A DNA stretch of 64,000 nucleotides from Desulfogranum mediterraneum DSM 13871 (lineage in GTDB: Bacteria > Desulfobacterota > Desulfobulbia > Desulfobulbales > Desulfobulbaceae). The position numbers and the translations under genes were made by a program. The DNA is taken from NCBI RefSeq assembly GCF_000429965.1, contig NZ_AUCW01000021.1, positions 1 to 64,000 of the forward strand. The letters are read 5' to 3'. Shown one piece after another: positions 61,830 through 64,000 of this stretch (its first letter is position 1; each line of letters starts with the position of its first letter). The notes below the pieces were generated by a model that did no database searches, was not told the DNA's origin, and saw only the letters and a program-made list of their open reading frames with translations.

Positions 61830-62687
61830 ATGAAGCAGGAACCGCAGCGGTCCATCGGCTATTCCCCCTGTCCCAACGATACCTATATCTTCTATGGCCT
61901 GATCCATGGCCAGGTACCGCTCTCCGGTCTGCGGTTAGGTCCGCCGGTACTCGATGATGTGGAGACCCTTAACCGCTGGGCTAAAGAGGGGCGCCTCGAT
62001 GTGACCAAACTCTCCTTCCATGCCCTGGGCCATGTCCTGGAACACTACTCCCTGCTCCATGCCGGTGCCGCCCTGGGCCGGGGCTGCGGGCCGCTCCTGG
62101 TTACCGGAAATCACGATAAGCCGGCCCAGCTTAAGGAGTGGAAGATCGCCGTTCCCGGCAACTGGACCACCGCAGCCCTGTTGCTCCGGCTCTACCAGCC
62201 GGGCTGCAGCCGGATAGAGGTGATGCGTTTTGAACAGATCATGGCGGCCGTGGCCACTGGTCGGGTCGATGCGGGGGTGATCATCCATGAGAGCCGCTTC
62301 ACCTATCAGCAGCAGGGGCTGGAGTGTGTCCAGGACCTGGGGCAGTGGTGGGAGGAGGCCACCGGCCACCCCATCCCCCTGGGCTGTATCGCCGCCAAGC
62401 GGGACCTGCCCGTGCAGGAGGTCGCTGCCATTGATGGGGCGATCCAGGCCAGCCTGCGTTGGGCCATGGCCCACCCCGAGCAGTGCGGAGACTATATCCG
62501 GGCCCATGCCCAGGAGCTGGAGGAGGAGGTGGTCCGGAGCCATATCCGGCTCTATGTGAACGAGTTTTCCCTGGACCTGGGAAGAGCCGGGGTCGCGGCG
62601 GTGGAGGAACTGCTCCAGCGGGGCATGGAGGCCGGAGTCTTTGCCCGGGAAAAGATCCAGGGCCGGGAGCTGTTTCGCTCGTGCTGA
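61830..62687 (+). CDS. mqnD: 1,4-dihydroxy-6-naphthoate synthase
   Basis: This 285-residue periplasmic-binding-protein-fold enzyme has IGYSPCPNDTYIFYGLIHGQ, LDVTKLSFHAL, VPGNWTTAALLLRLYQP and VIIHESRFTYQ, the MqnD signatures. It cleaves cyclic dehypoxanthine futalosine to dihydroxynaphthoate. It overlaps the mobA start by seven bases. Confidence 0.92.
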   Translation: MKQEPQRSIGYSPCPNDTYIFYGLIHGQVPLSGLRLGPPVLDDVETLNRWAKEGRLDVTKLSFHALGHVLEHYSLLHAGAALGRGCGPLLVTGNHDKPAQLKEWKIAVPGNWTTAALLLRLYQPGCSRIEVMRFEQIMAAVATGRVDAGVIIHESRFTYQQQGLECVQDLGQWWEEATGHPIPLGCIAAKRDLPVQEVAAIDGAIQASLRWAMAHPEQCGDYIRAHAQELEEEVVRSHIRLYVNEFSLDLGRAGVAAVEELLQRGMEAGVFAREKIQGRELFRSC

Positions 62688-63691
62688 GCTCTGGAGCCGG
62701 CGGAGCCGATCGGCAGGAGCGCCTCCAGCCCCTGGCGAGCCTGCCGCTGCTCGCCGTCTGCGGCGCCACGGCCGGGGAGCGGGAGCGCTGCCTCAGCCTG
62801 CTCCGGGATCGGCTCCAGGCAGAGGGCTTGGAGGTGGCCAGGCAGGGCCTCAGCCGTCCCTGGAGCTCTGTCCAGGCAGAGGCTGCGGAGATGGCTGAGC
62901 AGTCCCGGCTGGAAGGGCGGCTTCACGGACTCTGCCAGCGCTTTGATCTGGTCCTGGTGGAGAGCGCGGCTAGCTTGCCCTTGCCGTATCTGTGGCTTGA
63001 GGGGGGCGGCCTGGTGAGCGGGGTCCATGGCGCTGCCCAGACCAGTTCCGGCCGAGCCCTGGTCTGGAACAGTGCACAGCTGGTTGAGCGGGTCCGCGCC
63101 TGGTTAGGGCAGCAGTGGCAGCAGACGCCACTCTGGGGCTGCGTGTTGATCGGCGGTAAGAGTCGGCGGATGGGACGGGCCAAACACCTGATCAGCCGGC
63201 AGGGACACACCTGGGTGGAGCGTGGAGTCCAGGTCCTGAGCCGGCAGGTGGAGCAGGTGGTGGTCTCTGGAACGGGTGAACTGCCCGACTCGCTGAGATC
63301 GCTGGAACGGGTGGAGGATGTGGCCGGTCTGGGGGGACCGATTGCCGGTATCCTGGCGGTCATGCGCCACCGGCCCGAGGTCTCCTGGCTGGTGGTGGCC
63401 TGTGACCTGCCTGAGATGGATGAGCGGGCCCTCCAGTGGCTGCTTGCAGCCAGGGGACCCGGGGTGCACGGGGTGCTGCCGGATCTGAACGGCAACGGCA
63501 TGGTGGAGCCGCTGCTGGCCTACTATGATTTCCGGGCCCGCAGCGCGGTGGAGGCCATCGTGGCAGGCGGCTCCCTGCGGATCAACCGCCTCAAGTCGGC
63601 CCCAGGGATCATCACCCCCCAGCCGCCGGCGGAGTTGCGCCGGAGTTGGCGCAATGTCAACACCCCCGAGGAGCTGGCCAACAAGCCCTGA
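62681..63691 (+). CDS. mobA: MobA molybdenum cofactor guanylyltransferase fused to degenerate MobB-like domain
   Basis: This 336-residue protein has an N-terminal ~145 residues resembling MobB (LPLLAVCGATAGERERCLSL, LRDRLQAEGLEVARQ, FDLVLVESA) but without the GKT P-loop, then MobA: WGCVLIGGKSRRMGRAKHLI, VEDVAGLGGPIAGILAVM, WLVVACDLPEMDERALQWLL, RNVNTPEEL. MobA attaches GMP to molybdopterin for DMSO-reductase-type enzymes. The start is a GTG inside the end of mqnD. Confidence 0.82.
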   Translation: MLSSGAGGADRQERLQPLASLPLLAVCGATAGERERCLSLLRDRLQAEGLEVARQGLSRPWSSVQAEAAEMAEQSRLEGRLHGLCQRFDLVLVESAASLPLPYLWLEGGGLVSGVHGAAQTSSGRALVWNSAQLVERVRAWLGQQWQQTPLWGCVLIGGKSRRMGRAKHLISRQGHTWVERGVQVLSRQVEQVVVSGTGELPDSLRSLERVEDVAGLGGPIAGILAVMRHRPEVSWLVVACDLPEMDERALQWLLAARGPGVHGVLPDLNGNGMVEPLLAYYDFRARSAVEAIVAGGSLRINRLKSAPGIITPQPPAELRRSWRNVNTPEELANKP

Positions 63692-63763
63692 GGAGCAGCG
63701 GCGGCGGCCTTGCTCCCCAGGGGAGACCCTGTTCTGGCTATGGGGTTGCAGCAGGGGCCAGGC

Positions 63764-64000
63764 TCAGAAATCCAGGGTCCGCTCCTCTTCGTAGACCAGT
63801 TCGCCCCTGCCGCCGCTGAGGTAGTACCAGAGCTTGGCCTCAACTGTCACCTCATCGATATCGGTATCAAAGTGGACCAGGTACTGCTCGCGCTGGGTCG
63901 TCAGCGGCGGCAGGGTCAGGTCGATGATTCCCTTGATCTGCCAGGCGCCGTAGCGCATGTCCCTGTCCGGATCCACCCCGATTTCAAACCACTTTTTTTC
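63764..64000 (-). CDS. C-terminal part of an unknown protein (cut by window edge)
   Basis: The frame is open from the right edge to a stop at 63764-63766. The visible 78 residues include KKWFEIGVDPDRDMRYGAWQ, LPPLTTQREQYLVHFD and VTVEAKLWYYLSGG, a beta-rich tail. Such tails occur on some multihaem cytochrome c proteins of Desulfobacterota, but no haem motif is visible here, so the identity is left open. Confidence 0.6.
   Translation of the reverse strand, partial: EKKWFEIGVDPDRDMRYGAWQIKGIIDLTLPPLTTQREQYLVHFDTDIDEVTVEAKLWYYLSGGRGELVYEEERTLDF

Overview
The window looks like a chromosomal segment of a strictly anaerobic Gram-negative bacterium, most likely a Desulfobulbales-type member of the Desulfobacterota. 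This is inferred from gene content: class III ribonucleotide reductase, futalosine menaquinone genes, molybdopterin genes, a MucR regulator, Skp/Pal/LolA envelope genes, a zapB-zapA-6S RNA-rny-tyrS block, and many large multidomain histidine kinases. No rRNA operon or taxonomic marker was aligned, so the placement is provisional.

About 1-11.6 kb is an accessory region, AT-richer by eye than the rest. It holds the 5' end of an IS1380-type transposase at the window edge. It also holds a minus-strand chain: a giant secreted beta-helix protein, an interrupted small secreted gene, an intact small Cys-rich secreted gene, a secreted RHS/YD-repeat protein with a probable papain-like tip, and a 2-TM candidate immunity gene. 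Between the beta-helix and RHS genes the DNA is partly duplicated. Conserved ends (the Ca-binding-repeat tail of the beta-helix gene and a shared GPPFCPINF tail running into the RHS start) flank unrelated small-gene bodies. This cassette-exchange-like arrangement is the strongest candidate for an undescribed system here. A tRNA-Arg(CCT) gene marks the edge of the region.

11.9-29.3 kb: nrdD-nrdG behind a cobalamin riboswitch and a good promoter; a broken solute-binding gene; a HisKA_2 kinase followed by a REC-PAS-PAS-kinase-REC hybrid; a membrane polyferredoxin; an HD phosphohydrolase; a VWA-OmpA protein with a metalloprotease-like lipoprotein; a decayed IS5-type transposase; a solute-binding-domain sensor kinase; and an aldo/keto reductase. 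A perfect 64-bp palindrome separates the latter from the next, convergent operon.

29.5-38.3 kb: a minus-strand run (lytic transglycosylase with LysM, MoaE-like, HDOD, BarA-like hybrid kinase, YihY/BrkB membrane protein, ParB-like fusion), several genes joined by TGATG overlaps, with a divergent Nudix hydrolase.

38.4-64 kb: mostly housekeeping. It runs zapB, zapA, 6S RNA, a structured leader, rny, tyrS, a Fur-family regulator, dus behind a leader terminator, a radical SAM enzyme with an unknown partner, glgP, pal, skp, heptose kinase, yicC, remA, gmk, rlmB, a four-domain S1 protein, a phosphodiesterase, lolA, murI, mucR, fmdB-type, a DUF2959 lipoprotein, queA, mqnB, mqnD, and a mobA fused to a degenerate mobB-like domain. 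A gene of unknown function is cut by the right edge.
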